In this document: one piece after another, positions 1 to 9,300 of the stretch
Numbering within the stretch: the stretch's first letter is position 1
Layout of the letters: each line of letters begins with the position of its first letter
Origin: Anaerohalosphaera lusitana
Lineage (GTDB): Bacteria; Planctomycetota; Phycisphaerae; Sedimentisphaerales; Anaerohalosphaeraceae
Assembly (NCBI RefSeq): GCF_002007645.1
Contig: NZ_CP019791.1
Span: 3,030,593 to 3,094,592 of the forward strand
Length of the DNA: 64,000 nucleotides
Direction of reading: 5' to 3'
The notes under the pieces: generated by a model
The model's database searches: none
The model's input: the letters and a program-made list of their open reading frames with translations, nothing else
What the model was told of the DNA's origin: nothing
Program-made: the position numbers and the translations under genes

Positions 1-8
1 GTTCTCAT
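1..8 (-). CDS. Start of a gene running off the left edge (partial)
   Basis: On the minus strand an ATG lies at positions 8-6, preceded 5 bases upstream by a strong Shine-Dalgarno AAAGGAG (about 14-20). Only two codons are inside the window, so nothing can be said about the product. It lies about 80 bases downstream of the URO-D family gene on the same strand and is probably its operon partner. The call rests only on the ribosome binding site. Confidence 0.45.
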
Positions 9-89
9 TGAAACTCCTTTTACATTAAGAATTACTCGCCATTACTCAGTCAGCCGACGAGGCCGCTGAGGTCCACTTCTAATGCTGCA

Positions 90-1124
90 TTATTGTAATT
101 TCGCTACTTGTTCGGTCATAGCAGTGATGTTCCGGCTGGGTGTTCCGCCCACCATTCCGCCGCCGCAGGATAGGATGATTTTAGTGCGGTCCTGGACATC
201 GCTGAGGGCGGTGTCGACGGCGATCTTGACATCATCCGGCATTCCGATTGCCATGACGTCTCGGGGAGGTATGTTGCCGAGCAGGGTCACTTCGTTGTTG
301 GTCCATTCCTTCATTTGCTGTATGGAATGCATGAAGCTGTAGTTGAACAGGTTTACGCCCATTTGAGCCAGATGCGGTGCGCAGCCGGAGCCATCTGCGT
401 CGTTGTGAAAGAACTTTACCGAGGCATCGAAACAGTTGAACAGCTCGGTGAGGTAGGGCTGGGCGAATTCTTTGAAATCCGGTTCGCCGCAGAAGCCGAC
501 AATGTCGTCGAGCAGGAAGATGCCGTCTATGGTGTTGAACTGTTCTTTCTGCAGCAAAAGCCAGTCTTTTGTATAGTCGGTTACTATGCGAAGGAGCCTG
601 TGGATGCGGTCGGTGTCGGTGCGCAGGCCCATGAGAAACTCGGTCGCGCCCATCAGGAAAGATGCGATGTTCAGGGGGCCGCGGGCGATTGCGAAACGGA
701 TAGCGTGGCCTTGGTTCTGGATATCGTCTTCGTACCTTTTGAGCTTTTTGAGTACGAACGGTGCGAGGCCGTCGGCAGTCGCTTTGGGTTTTTTGATACC
801 ATCGATCTGCTCGGGGCCGCTGATTATTCTGTCTGCGTAGGGCAGTTCGTGTTCGTACCAAGAGCATTTGGCACCGAAGGCGGAGGGTTCTGTGCACATG
901 CCGAATTCAGCCCAGAAGCCGGGTAGCATGAGGACATCCGGAAACTCTTTAACCGCACGGAGGTTCGTTTCGAACCAGGCGGTGTCGCTGGTAAAGTATT
1001 CCAGTTTGTCAATTCCGTTCCACTCGGGCAGCCAGGGGCTGTCAATGATGAAACCAACGGGCATGGGCTCAATGAGCTCGCCGTTGATGGTACGAAGCAG
1101 CGTTTCCCACTGTTTTTGAGTCAA
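90..1124 (-). CDS. Uroporphyrinogen decarboxylase (URO-D) family protein
   Basis: This 344-residue protein has the size and overall pattern of the URO-D / MtaA-CmuA superfamily: a TIM-barrel with a C-terminal glycine-rich strand ending (SCGGGMVGGTPSRN). Family members outside haem synthesis often work as cobamide-dependent methyltransferases or corrinoid methyl-transfer partners, and planctomycetes carry many paralogues. I therefore do not call it HemE. The frame opens with TTG (1124), with AAGGG about 9 bases upstream. It is probably co-transcribed with the partial gene at the left edge. Family confidence is high, but the substrate is unknown. Confidence 0.8.
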   Translation of the reverse strand: MTQKQWETLLRTINGELIEPMPVGFIIDSPWLPEWNGIDKLEYFTSDTAWFETNLRAVKEFPDVLMLPGFWAEFGMCTEPSAFGAKCSWYEHELPYADRIISGPEQIDGIKKPKATADGLAPFVLKKLKRYEDDIQNQGHAIRFAIARGPLNIASFLMGATEFLMGLRTDTDRIHRLLRIVTDYTKDWLLLQKEQFNTIDGIFLLDDIVGFCGEPDFKEFAQPYLTELFNCFDASVKFFHNDADGSGCAPHLAQMGVNLFNYSFMHSIQQMKEWTNNEVTLLGNIPPRDVMAIGMPDDVKIAVDTALSDVQDRTKIILSCGGGMVGGTPSRNITAMTEQVAKLQ

Positions 1125-1436
1125 AATACCGATCCCTTCAAGAATACAAGCACGAAAACACCCATTCAGTCCAATTTTAATGGGTCAGGTTACGGGGGGT
1201 TAAATACCAGGAGAAAATATATCAAACCATGACTCATTTTTAAATAGAAAAACGCTTCTGAATGCAGCATTCTCTGTGATGGAAGAGTACAATGATACAG
1301 AAGTGAAAACACAGGTCATTGTGATGCGCATAATTCGTGTGAGATACTGTCATGATGTGGCTTTGTGCCTCGATCCCCCTGCCAGCAGGTGCTATTGCCA
1401 GCGGTGCCCCCGGTGAAACCTGCAATATAAACTTAA
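1125..1436. other. Intergenic stretch, no gene seen
   Basis: This 312-base gap lies between the URO-D family gene and the 49-residue ORF. The only open frame (1240-1425, minus) starts with TTG, has no ribosome binding site and encodes a compositionally odd peptide, so I do not call it. No convincing terminator or structured RNA was seen. The promoter of the URO-D gene should lie near 1130-1240, but no box is clear. Confidence 0.5.
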
Positions 1437-1586
1437 TCAGGCTGAGAGGGCCATTTCGCTGAGATCGACTTCCATGAGGTGCTCAAGGTAAGTGTCCAAC
1501 TCTTCGCGTGAGAATTGTGCGAGGAATTCCGGCTTTGCGCCTCTATTGAGTTCCATGATGAAGTCGATTATCTCTCTTTTGCTCAT
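1437..1586 (-). CDS. Small protein of 49 residues, unknown function
   Basis: The longer frame begins at 1676, but the start is placed at the internal ATG at 1586. GGAG sits 7 bases upstream of it, and the sequence changes there from low-quality to protein-like (MSKREIIDFIMELNRG onward). The product is acidic, with two probable amphipathic helices (about 3-13 and 27-45) and no signal peptide or membrane segment. It stands alone, with about 310 bases to the next gene downstream and 400 bases of non-coding DNA upstream. No family is recognised. A small helical adaptor or regulator is possible but is a guess. Confidence 0.55.
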   Translation of the reverse strand: MSKREIIDFIMELNRGAKPEFLAQFSREELDTYLEHLMEVDLSEMALSA

Positions 1587-1985
1587 TTTTGTGCTCCATA
1601 TGCAAACCAAACCAATACGTGATAATCTTCGTATCGGGCTTAATGAGCGGAAAACTTCAAAAAAGCGAGATTTCAAGGCATTCGGAATTTTCTAAGCGAC
1701 ATTTCCATATATAGACAAACGACGAGATTTTGCGCAATATCTTGTTGGTGTAATGAGTGGAAAAAGAAGATATTTTTACCACGTCCAATAAAAGGCGGGC
1801 TGGCGGGTTAGATAAGGCAGGGGAAATTTGTAATTTTTTGCAATTTTTTGTTCAGCCTACTGTCTTTTGGGCCGATATGCCCTGTTTTGCTTCGGTTCGG
1901 GGGTGTTTGTGTTGCTTCTTTGCTTGCAAGTGACATTTCAACTGTTTATAAGTAGCGATTAGAGTGAGTTTATTATTGGGATAGC
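1587..1985. other. AT-rich divergent intergenic region
   Basis: This 399-base non-coding stretch separates the 49-residue ORF (minus) from the radical SAM gene (plus). It has several A/T tracts and one plausible plus-strand promoter (1924-1952). No RNA gene, repeat or further ORF is supported. Confidence 0.6.
1924..1952 (+). promoter_or_regulatory. Candidate sigma70-type promoter of the radical SAM/kinase pair
   Basis: A -35 box TTGCAA (1924-1929) and a -10 box TATAAG (1947-1952) are separated by 17 bases, about 34 bases before the GTG start. Confidence 0.45.
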
Positions 1986-3005
1986 GTGACAAGTTTACAG
2001 GAAAACATATTCAACAGCAGGCGGCGGCGGGACGAGAAGAAGTTCAAGCTGTGGAAGTATGCGGGGCTGATGCTCACGTACAAGTGTTCGGCGGCGTGTG
2101 CGTTCTGCTATTACAACTGCAGTCCGGATAAGGGCGGGCTGATGAAGACCGAGACGGCTGTGGGGGCCTGGGAGTCGCTTGAGCGGCTGGCGGGTGCGCG
2201 GGCGTCTGTGCACATTACGGGCGGTGAGCCTTTTTTGTATGCGGACCGGCTTGCAGAGGTGCTGAATGAGGCGAAGCGGATGGGGCTACGTCCCGCGGAT
2301 TCGGTGGAGACTAATGCTTCGTGGGCGGTGAGCTCGTCTGTTATCGAGAGGAATGTGCGGCTGCTGAAGGATGCGGGGGTGGAAAGGCTCAAGATCAGTT
2401 GGGATCCGTTTCATGCTGAGTATATCAGTACGGACAAGATCAAGCGGCTGGCGAGTGCTGCGGAGGATATTCTGGGACGCGAACGGGTGCTGGTGAGGTG
2501 GGCGGATTATCTGGATGCCGAGCTGGATTTTGCAGGAATGACGGAAGAGGAGAAGCAGGCGGTATATAAGTCTGCGATGGGCGATTATCCTTGCAGGCTG
2601 ACCGGCCGGGCCGCGGGGAGGCTTGGGCACCTGGCGGAGAGGAAACCGCTTGAGATCATACAGAAGCAGAACTGCCGGAGGACATGGATGGATGGTAAGG
2701 GCGTGCATATCGATCCTTACGGGAACATATTTTCGGGTTTGTGCAGCGGAATAATCGTTGGCAACGTGGAGGATAGGTCGCTGGAGGATATATGGCGGTC
2801 GCTGGATATCGAGAATGAGCAGATGGTGGCGCGACTGGTCGAGGCGGGACCGGCAGGCTTGCTAAATACAGCACTTGAAGCGGGTTATGAAGTGCGGGGT
2901 GAATATGCCGGTAAATGTCACCTTTGCACCGATATAAGGCAGTTTTTCTTTGACAACGGTAGATTTCAGGGGATAATTGGACCTTTGGAGTGTTATACGG
3001 ATTAG
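1986..3005 (+). CDS. Radical SAM protein with a SPASM-like C-terminal region
   Basis: The 339-residue protein carries the radical SAM 4Fe-4S motif CxxxCxxC at Cys34, Cys38 and Cys41 (KCSAACAFC). A glycine-rich strand follows (HITGGEPF), typical of SAM binding. The C-terminal third has further cysteines in a SPASM/twitch-like setting (IDPYGNIFSGLC, KCHLC), which usually bind auxiliary clusters. This suggests peptide modification or a related radical reaction, but no substrate peptide gene was found nearby. Translation appears to start at GTG 1986 with a weak GGGA upstream. The gene ends 59 bases before the likely start of the kinase gene, so the two are probably co-transcribed. Confidence 0.85.
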   Translation: MTSLQENIFNSRRRRDEKKFKLWKYAGLMLTYKCSAACAFCYYNCSPDKGGLMKTETAVGAWESLERLAGARASVHITGGEPFLYADRLAEVLNEAKRMGLRPADSVETNASWAVSSSVIERNVRLLKDAGVERLKISWDPFHAEYISTDKIKRLASAAEDILGRERVLVRWADYLDAELDFAGMTEEEKQAVYKSAMGDYPCRLTGRAAGRLGHLAERKPLEIIQKQNCRRTWMDGKGVHIDPYGNIFSGLCSGIIVGNVEDRSLEDIWRSLDIENEQMVARLVEAGPAGLLNTALEAGYEVRGEYAGKCHLCTDIRQFFFDNGRFQGIIGPLECYTD

Positions 3006-3064
3006 CCCGGCGGGGGCGCAACTTCAGTTTAGGAAATCGTTGGTTTGTTCCAGGAGACAAGCTC

Positions 3065-4300
3065 TTGAGCGAAACTAATTTTGATACAATGTTCGGCAGA
3101 ATGGCTGTCGATCAGGGCCTGGTCACGGAAGAGGACCTTAAGAAGATCATAAGCGAACTCAAGGCATATCGAGAAAAGAATCGTGCCGTTTCGCTGAGAC
3201 AGTTGATGGTTAAGCGCGGACTGATGACTTCTGATCAGGCGAAGAGGCTCAAGACTTATATAAGTGAGAGTAAATCGGCGGCCGGACAGATACCTGGTTA
3301 TAAGGTTATCGGCAAGCTCGGGGCGGGGGCGATGGCGGTTGTTTACAAGGCCAAGCAGCTCAGCCTGGACAGGATCGTAGCGATCAAGGTGCTGCCGAAG
3401 CGGTACAGCGAAAAGCCGAACTATATCAAGCGTTTCTATAAAGAGGGGAAGCTTGCGGCGAAGCTGAATCATAACAATATCGTGCAGGCGATCGACGTGG
3501 GTGAGGTTGGGGGGCTTTACTACTTCGTGATGGAGTATGTTGAGGGCAAGACGCTTTATGATGATCTGTCGAAGGGTAAGATATTCGATGAGGGTGAGGC
3601 GCTGGATATAATCACTCAGGTGGCTCGTGCGCTGGAACACGCGCATGCTCAGGGCATGATCCACAGGGACGTCAAGCCGAAGAACATCATGATCAATTCC
3701 GAGGGCGTGGTCAAGCTTGCGGATATGGGGCTTGCGCGTGAGACCTCGGATATCAAAGCGGCGGAGAATGAGAGGGGCAAAGCGTTTGGAACGCCCTACT
3801 ACATCGCGCCGGAGCAGGTACGGGGGGAGCTGGACATTGACGGGCGAGCAGATATTTACGCGTTGGGGGCGACGCTGTATCATATGGTTACGGGTAAGGT
3901 GCCGTTCGAGGCGAAGACACCTTCTGAGGTGATGAAGAAGCATGTGACCGAACCGATCGTGCCGCCGGACCATCTGAACACTTCTCTTTCGGCGGGGATT
4001 TCGGAAGTCATCGAAGTGATGATGGCGAAGAAGAAGGAAGAGCGGTATACGAATGTTGCCGAGCTTCTTGTCGATCTGGACGCTGTTAAGGCGGGCCAGC
4101 CGCCGGTGCGGGCTCATGACAAATTCAATCTGTCTGACCTGAGCGAGCTGGAACAGGAAGGTGAGGCTGTCGAGCTCGAGGAAGGCGAGGAGCGGATGTA
4201 TCCTGCGTCAACTGTGACAGGTTACAAGATCGCGGTGACCGTGCTTTCGCTGATAATTGCAATCCTTCTTGTCGTAATCTTATTTATGGCAAATAAATAG
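3065..4300 (+). CDS. Membrane-anchored serine/threonine protein kinase
   Basis: The 411-residue protein has three parts: an N-terminal helical domain of about 75 residues, a Hanks-type kinase domain (about 80-345), and one C-terminal membrane helix at the very end. Catalytic Lys108 (VAIKVL) and Asp202 (HRDVKPKN) are present. The metal-binding motif is DMG (Asp220) instead of DFG, and the glycine loop reads GAGAMA, so the third glycine is missing. The TTG at 3065 is preferred because AGGAGA lies 7 bases upstream. An upstream ATG at 2990 would overlap the radical SAM gene and lacks such a site. With no sensor region beyond the anchor, it is probably cytoplasmic-facing. The substrate is unknown. 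Confidence 0.88.
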   Translation: MSETNFDTMFGRMAVDQGLVTEEDLKKIISELKAYREKNRAVSLRQLMVKRGLMTSDQAKRLKTYISESKSAAGQIPGYKVIGKLGAGAMAVVYKAKQLSLDRIVAIKVLPKRYSEKPNYIKRFYKEGKLAAKLNHNNIVQAIDVGEVGGLYYFVMEYVEGKTLYDDLSKGKIFDEGEALDIITQVARALEHAHAQGMIHRDVKPKNIMINSEGVVKLADMGLARETSDIKAAENERGKAFGTPYYIAPEQVRGELDIDGRADIYALGATLYHMVTGKVPFEAKTPSEVMKKHVTEPIVPPDHLNTSLSAGISEVIEVMMAKKKEERYTNVAELLVDLDAVKAGQPPVRAHDKFNLSDLSELEQEGEAVELEEGEERMYPASTVTGYKIAVTVLSLIIAILLVVILFMANK

Positions 4301-4433
4301 TTTTTTCAGGATTTTCAACCTAGACAGGGTAAGTGCGCCTCTTATTATTGTATATATGGAGGATTATGGCTTTTTGAATAGGTGTTGAAAGCTATTTCAA
4401 AAATGCTGATAATACGAGGAGAAAGCAGGTACG

Positions 4434-4463
4434 GCCGTCAAACAGCCAAGGGGGGCGGCTTTT
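4434..4463 (+). terminator. Candidate intrinsic terminator or attenuator
   Basis: A 6-bp GC-rich stem (GCCGTC with GGCGGC, one G-T wobble) and a 14-base loop are followed by TTTTA. It lies about 135 bases after the kinase gene and 80 bases before the TetR gene, so it could end kinase transcription or sit in the TetR leader. Confidence 0.4.
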
Positions 4464-4544
4464 ATGGGGGACTCACTGGATGCATCAACTTTTTTCTGCT
4501 GTAGGTTTTTCTCTCGGGCAACTGATCTATTAGGAGGATTCATT

Positions 4545-5138
4545 ATGCCTGGCAAGAGTGGAACAAGAGGCCGGATACTGCGGCTGGCAAGCACTTTGTA
4601 CAGCACACACGGGTGTGATGCGACCACGCTGGACGACATACTGACGGCGGGCGGAATCACAAAGGGAGCGTTCTATCATCATTTCAAGAGTAAGGAGCAA
4701 CTGTGCGAAAAGATCATAGATCAGCTTACCAATGATTATGAGGAGCTGATGGGATCTGTATCTCGAAATGCCGATCCGATCGACCGGCTGCGGCTGATCG
4801 TGTATAAGCTGGACGAGCTGCATACCTCCGGAAAATGGGTGAACTGCCGACTAATTTTCCGACTTTACACTGGTACACACAAGTCTAATCCACAGATACA
4901 GTATAAGCTGTCGCAGTTCTGGCAGTGGTATACTAACGAGTTTCGTGAGCTTCTGGTGGAGTGCAGGCAGGCGGGTCAGTTGACCGAAGAGATCAGCCTG
5001 GAGACCCAGCTCGAACTGATCCTGGCGACGATGGCGGGGGCGGTGACGCTGGATCAGGTGGAGCCGACGCCGCACGGATTTGCTCATCTGGTCGATACTG
5101 TTTTGTCAGCTATGTCTGTTGAGCCGGTTGTGATGTAA
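4545..5138 (+). CDS. TetR/AcrR family transcriptional regulator
   Basis: The 197-residue protein has an N-terminal TetR-type helix-turn-helix (about residues 8-50) with the typical sequence GGITKGAFYHHFKSKEQL. It has an all-helical ligand-binding C-terminal domain, as in the AcrR/YxaF-like group. The start at 4545 follows a near-perfect AGGAGG, whereas the longer frame from 4464 has no such site. Neighbours do not show which genes it controls. The likely target is itself or an unlinked efflux or enzyme gene. Confidence 0.9.
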   Translation: MPGKSGTRGRILRLASTLYSTHGCDATTLDDILTAGGITKGAFYHHFKSKEQLCEKIIDQLTNDYEELMGSVSRNADPIDRLRLIVYKLDELHTSGKWVNCRLIFRLYTGTHKSNPQIQYKLSQFWQWYTNEFRELLVECRQAGQLTEEISLETQLELILATMAGAVTLDQVEPTPHGFAHLVDTVLSAMSVEPVVM

Positions 5139-5169
5139 AAAAAGCGTGGATGCGATGATGCACCCACGC
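5137..5169 (-). terminator. Intrinsic terminator of carB-carA
   Basis: Read on the minus strand, a 10-bp stem (GCGTGGGTGC with GCATCCACGC, one G-T wobble) and a 6-base loop are followed by a run of seven T. The plus-strand version has a mismatch and no T-run. The element abuts the TetR stop codon. Confidence 0.85.
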
Positions 5170-5212
5170 CTGAAACATTTCTGGAAGCTTTAGAGCTTTC
5201 ACAGGAAAGCCG

Positions 5213-6343
5213 TCATTTCTTCTTTTTCCATTCGTCCATGAGCCTGGTGAATTCTTCGAAGAGGTAGCTTGCGTCATGCGGTCCCGGGGAGGCTTCGGGG
5301 TGGTACTGGACGGAGAACGCGCCTAGCTTTTTGCTGTAGATGCCTTCGAGGGTGTTGTCGTTAAGGTTCATGTGGGTCAGCTCTACGTCAGTTTCCTTGA
5401 GCGATTCGAGATCGGCGCAGAAGCCGTGGTTCTGGCTGGTGATCTCGATCTCCTTGGTGCGGAGATTCTTTACAGGATGATTCGCACCGCGGTGGCCGAA
5501 CTTGAGCTTGTATGTCGTACCGCCCAGTGCTAGCGAGAGGAGCTGATGGCCGAGGCAGATGCCGAAGATCGGCGCCTTGCCGAGCAGCTTCTTGATGTTC
5601 TCTACTGCGTATGCTACAGCAGCGGGATCGCCTGGGCCGTTGCTGAGGAAGATGCCGTGGGGTTTTCGCTGCATGATCCGCCCTGCTGGTGTGTCAGCGG
5701 GTACGACGTGGACCTCGCAGCCGCGGGAGGCGAGATTTCGCAGGATGTTGTGTTTCATGCCGAAGTCGTAAGCGACGACCTTGTATTTTGGTTTGCCTGT
5801 GTCTTCGGGTTTGTCTGCTTCGACGTCCCAGAGGCCCTCTTTCCAGACAAAGGGTTTTGAGATCGTGGCATTTTTGACGATGTCCCGCCCTACCAGGCCC
5901 GGGTATTTGTCGAGTTTGGCCTGGAGCTTCTGGACGTTCAGTTCGGCGGAGGATATGACGCCGCGCATTGCACCTTTTTCACGGATGTGTTTTACGAGTG
6001 CGCGAGTGTCGATGCCTTCGAGACCAACGATCTTGTTCTTTTTGAGGTAGTCGCTGAGCGAACGGTTGCTTCGCCAGTTGCTGGGGTAGTCGCAGTTTTC
6101 CTTGACGATGAAGCCTGCAACCTGAACGCGGTCGGATTCCCAGTCGTTGTCGTTGGTTCCGTAGTTGCCTATCTGGGGATAGGTCATCGTTATGATCTGC
6201 TCGTTGTATGACGGATCGGTCAGAATTTCCTGGTAGCCTGCCATGGAGGTGTTGAACACAACCTCGCCGCAGGTGGTGCCTTTTGCACCGAAGCCTCTGC
6301 CTTCGAATACTCTGCCGTCCTCAAGTAATAAGATAGCCTTCAC
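5213..6343 (-). CDS. carA: Carbamoyl-phosphate synthase small (glutaminase) subunit
   Basis: CarA hydrolyses glutamine and passes ammonia to CarB to make carbamoyl phosphate for arginine and pyrimidine synthesis. The 376-residue protein has the CPSase small-chain N-terminal domain and a class I glutamine amidotransferase domain, with the nucleophile in GICLGHQ and the His/Glu pair in QYHPEASPGPHD. The GTG at 6343 is chosen because AAGGA lies 7 bases upstream and this gives the usual length. The ATG at 6382 would lie inside carB. The gene follows carB by 10 bases, so the order is carB-carA, the reverse of the common order. A strong terminator follows. Confidence 0.97.
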   Translation of the reverse strand: MKAILLLEDGRVFEGRGFGAKGTTCGEVVFNTSMAGYQEILTDPSYNEQIITMTYPQIGNYGTNDNDWESDRVQVAGFIVKENCDYPSNWRSNRSLSDYLKKNKIVGLEGIDTRALVKHIREKGAMRGVISSAELNVQKLQAKLDKYPGLVGRDIVKNATISKPFVWKEGLWDVEADKPEDTGKPKYKVVAYDFGMKHNILRNLASRGCEVHVVPADTPAGRIMQRKPHGIFLSNGPGDPAAVAYAVENIKKLLGKAPIFGICLGHQLLSLALGGTTYKLKFGHRGANHPVKNLRTKEIEITSQNHGFCADLESLKETDVELTHMNLNDNTLEGIYSKKLGAFSVQYHPEASPGPHDASYLFEEFTRLMDEWKKKK

Positions 6344-6353
6344 TATTATGTCC

Positions 6354-9300
6354 TTACTTTTTGTAGTAAAGTTGAATCGCACGTACGTTAAGTTTTTTGG
6401 CCTTCATTGCTTCGACAGCCTTGCAGACCGCCTGGGCACCTCTTACGGTGGTGACGTATGGGATCTGCCTGTCGAGGGCGCTTCTTCTGATCTGGAACGA
6501 GTCCTCTATCGACTGCTTGCCCACTGTTGTATTAATGATCAGGTCGAAGTCGCCGTTTATGATGGAGTCGACGATGTTTGGTCTGCCTTCGGACATCTTC
6601 AAGACGAACTGGCTTGGAACGTTGTTCTTGATCAGCTCGATGCATGTACCCTTTGTGGCGACGATCTTGAAGCCCATCTCGTGGAGCTGTCTTGCTACTT
6701 CTACCGCTCGCGGTTTGTCGCGGTCCTTTACGCTGATCAGGACGGTGCCTTCGAGCGGAAGGACGTTGCCTGCCGCGATCTGGGACTTTGCATAGGCCAT
6801 GCCGAAATCGCTTGAGATACCCATGACTTCGCCTGTGCTGAGCATTTCCGGGCCGAGCAGGACGTCGCTGTTGGGGAACTTCAAGAACGGGAAGACGGCC
6901 TCTTTGACCGCGTAATGGTCGCGGTTGACCTCTTCGGTGAAGCCGAGCTCTTCGAGCGTCATGCCCGCCATGACTTTGGCAGCGAGTTTTGCCAGCGGGA
7001 CACCGATCGCCTTTGAGACAAAGGGGACCGTACGGCTTGCACGGGGGTTTACTTCGAGGATGTAAATTTCGTCGTCCTTTACGGCATACTGGATGTTGAT
7101 CAGGCCCCGGACTCCGAGTTCGAGAGCGAGCTGTTTTGTCTGGCGTTTGATCTCGTCGAGCACTTCGGGCTTGAGAGAAACGGGCGGCAGAGAGCATGCG
7201 CTGTCGCCGCTGTGGACGCCTGCTTCCTCGATGTGTTCCATGATGCCGCCGATGACGACCCGGTCGCCGTCGCAGATAGCGTCGACGTCGAGTTCAGTCG
7301 CGTCATCGAGGAACTTGTCGACGAGGATGGGATGTTCGCCTGATACGACGAGGGCTTCGTCAACACATTTTTTCAGTGACGGTTCGTCGTAAACGACTGT
7401 CATCGCCCTGCCGCCGAGTACGAAAGAGGGACGGATAAGCAGCGGATAGCCGAGCTTGTTGGCGATCTTGAGGGTTTCTTCGTATGAGCGTGCTGTGCCG
7501 CTGAACGGCTGCTGGAGATCGAGCTTGCTGACGAGGGCGTTCCAGCGTTTTCGGTCCTCTGCGCGGTCGATCGCGTCGGGAGGTGTTCCGACGATGTTCA
7601 CGCCTGCGGCTTCGAGAGAGGTAGCGAGCTTGAGCGGTGTCTGGCCGCCGAACTGCACGATGACGCCGAAGGGTTTTTCCTTTTCGACTATGCTCATTAC
7701 GTCTTCGAATGTGAGCGGCTCGAAGTAGAGGCGGTCGGAGGTGTCGTAGTCGGTGCTGACGGTTTCGGGGTTGCAGTTGACCATTATCGATTCGATGCCG
7801 ATCTCGTCCATTGCAAACGCCGCGTGTACGCAACAGTAGTCGAATTCGATACCCTGACCGATACGGTTGGGGCCGCCGCCGAGGATGATGACCTTTTTCT
7901 TGTCGGTCGGATCGGCTTCGCATTCGCTTTCGAAGGCGGAGTAGAGGTAAGGCGTGTGTGCCTCGAATTCTGCGCCGCAGGTGTCGACGGTCTTGTAGAC
8001 GACCGAGCCTGCGAGCTCTTTTCTTCGGTTGCGGAACTCGACTTCCGTTATGCCGCAGATCTCGGCGAGGTATTTGTCGCTGAAGCCGTACTCTTTGACC
8101 TGACGCATAGTCGCAGCGTCAAGGACGGACAGGCCGCCCTCTTTGATATGGAGTTCGAGTTCAACGATCTGGCGGATGTTGTTAAGGAACCAGGGATCGA
8201 TGCCGGTGATGGCGTAAATCTCGTCGATGCTTTTGCCTCGGCGGATGGCTTCGGCGATGTACCAGAGCTTGTCCCAGTAATTGATCCGCAGTCGTTCGTT
8301 GAGCTCGGTGTCGGAGAGGTCGGGCACGATGTACTTGCTGTCGAAGGAGTACCTGTCGATCTCAAGTGAGCGGATGGCCTTCTGGAGAGATTCCTTGAAG
8401 GTTCGCCCGATGGCCATTGCTTCGCCGACTGATTTCATCTGGACGGTGAGCTCGGGGCTTGTCTTGGGGAACTTTTCAAAGGTGAAACGAGGCCATTTGG
8501 TTACGACGTAGTCAATGGTAGGCTCGAAGCAGGCGGGCGTCTTTTTGGTGATGTCGTTGGGGATCTCGTCGAGTGTGTATCCGACTGCGAGCAGAGATGC
8601 GATCTTTGCGATGGGGAAGCCGGTTGCTTTGGAAGCCAGTGCCGAGCTTCGTGAAACGCGGGGGTTCATCTCGATAACGTACATCTTGCCGTTTTCGGGG
8701 TTGACGGAGAACTGGATGTTCGATCCGCCGGTTTCGACGCCGATGGCACGGATGATCTTGAGGGACGCGTCACGCATCATCTGGTATTCTTTGTCGGTCA
8801 GGGTCTGAGCGGGTGCTACGGTTACGCTGTCGCCGGTGTGTACGCCCATCGGATCGAGGTTCTCGATGGAGCAGACGATGACGACGTTGTCCTTGCGGTC
8901 ACGCATGACCTCGAGCTCGAACTCTTTCCAGCCGACAACAGATTCTTCAACGAGAACCTGATTGATCGGACTGAGGCCCAGACCCCAGTTGATGTATTCT
9001 TCATATTCTTCCATGTTGTATGCGACGTTGCCGCCCATACCGCCGAGGGTGTAAGACGGCCTGATGATGGCGGGGAAGCCGGTCTCTTCGACGATCTTTT
9101 TGGCTTCGGCCCAGGAATGGACGTAGCCGCTTTTGGGGACCTCGAGGCCGATGTCTTCAATGATCTTCTTGAAGCGGTCACGTTCTTCGGCGCGTTTGAT
9201 GGAACGCAGGTTGGCACCGAGAAGCTTGACGCCGTACTTTTTGAGGATGCCCTGCTCGGCGAGTGCGACGGCAGTGTTGAGGCCGGTCTGTCCGCCGAGG

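Noticed and set aside
1-14. GTTCTCATTGAAAC at the left edge resembles the end of a CRISPR repeat
   Set aside because: Only one copy is present and it is better explained as the reverse complement of an SD and start codon. No second repeat lies in the window.
90-1124. Naming the URO-D family protein HemE
   Set aside because: No haem genes are nearby and the phylum has many non-HemE paralogues; the HemE active-site pattern was not clearly seen.
1240-1425. A 61-codon open frame after the 49-residue gene
   Set aside because: TTG start without SD, unusual composition, no coding signal.
3029-4117. A 362-codon open frame antisense to the kinase
   Set aside because: Shadow of a gene with intact catalytic motifs; its composition is Arg/Leu/His-rich and it has no start site.
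4301-4544. c-di-GMP riboswitch-like bases in the TetR leader
   Set aside because: The conserved core sequences could not be matched; the only clear structure is a short terminator-like hairpin.
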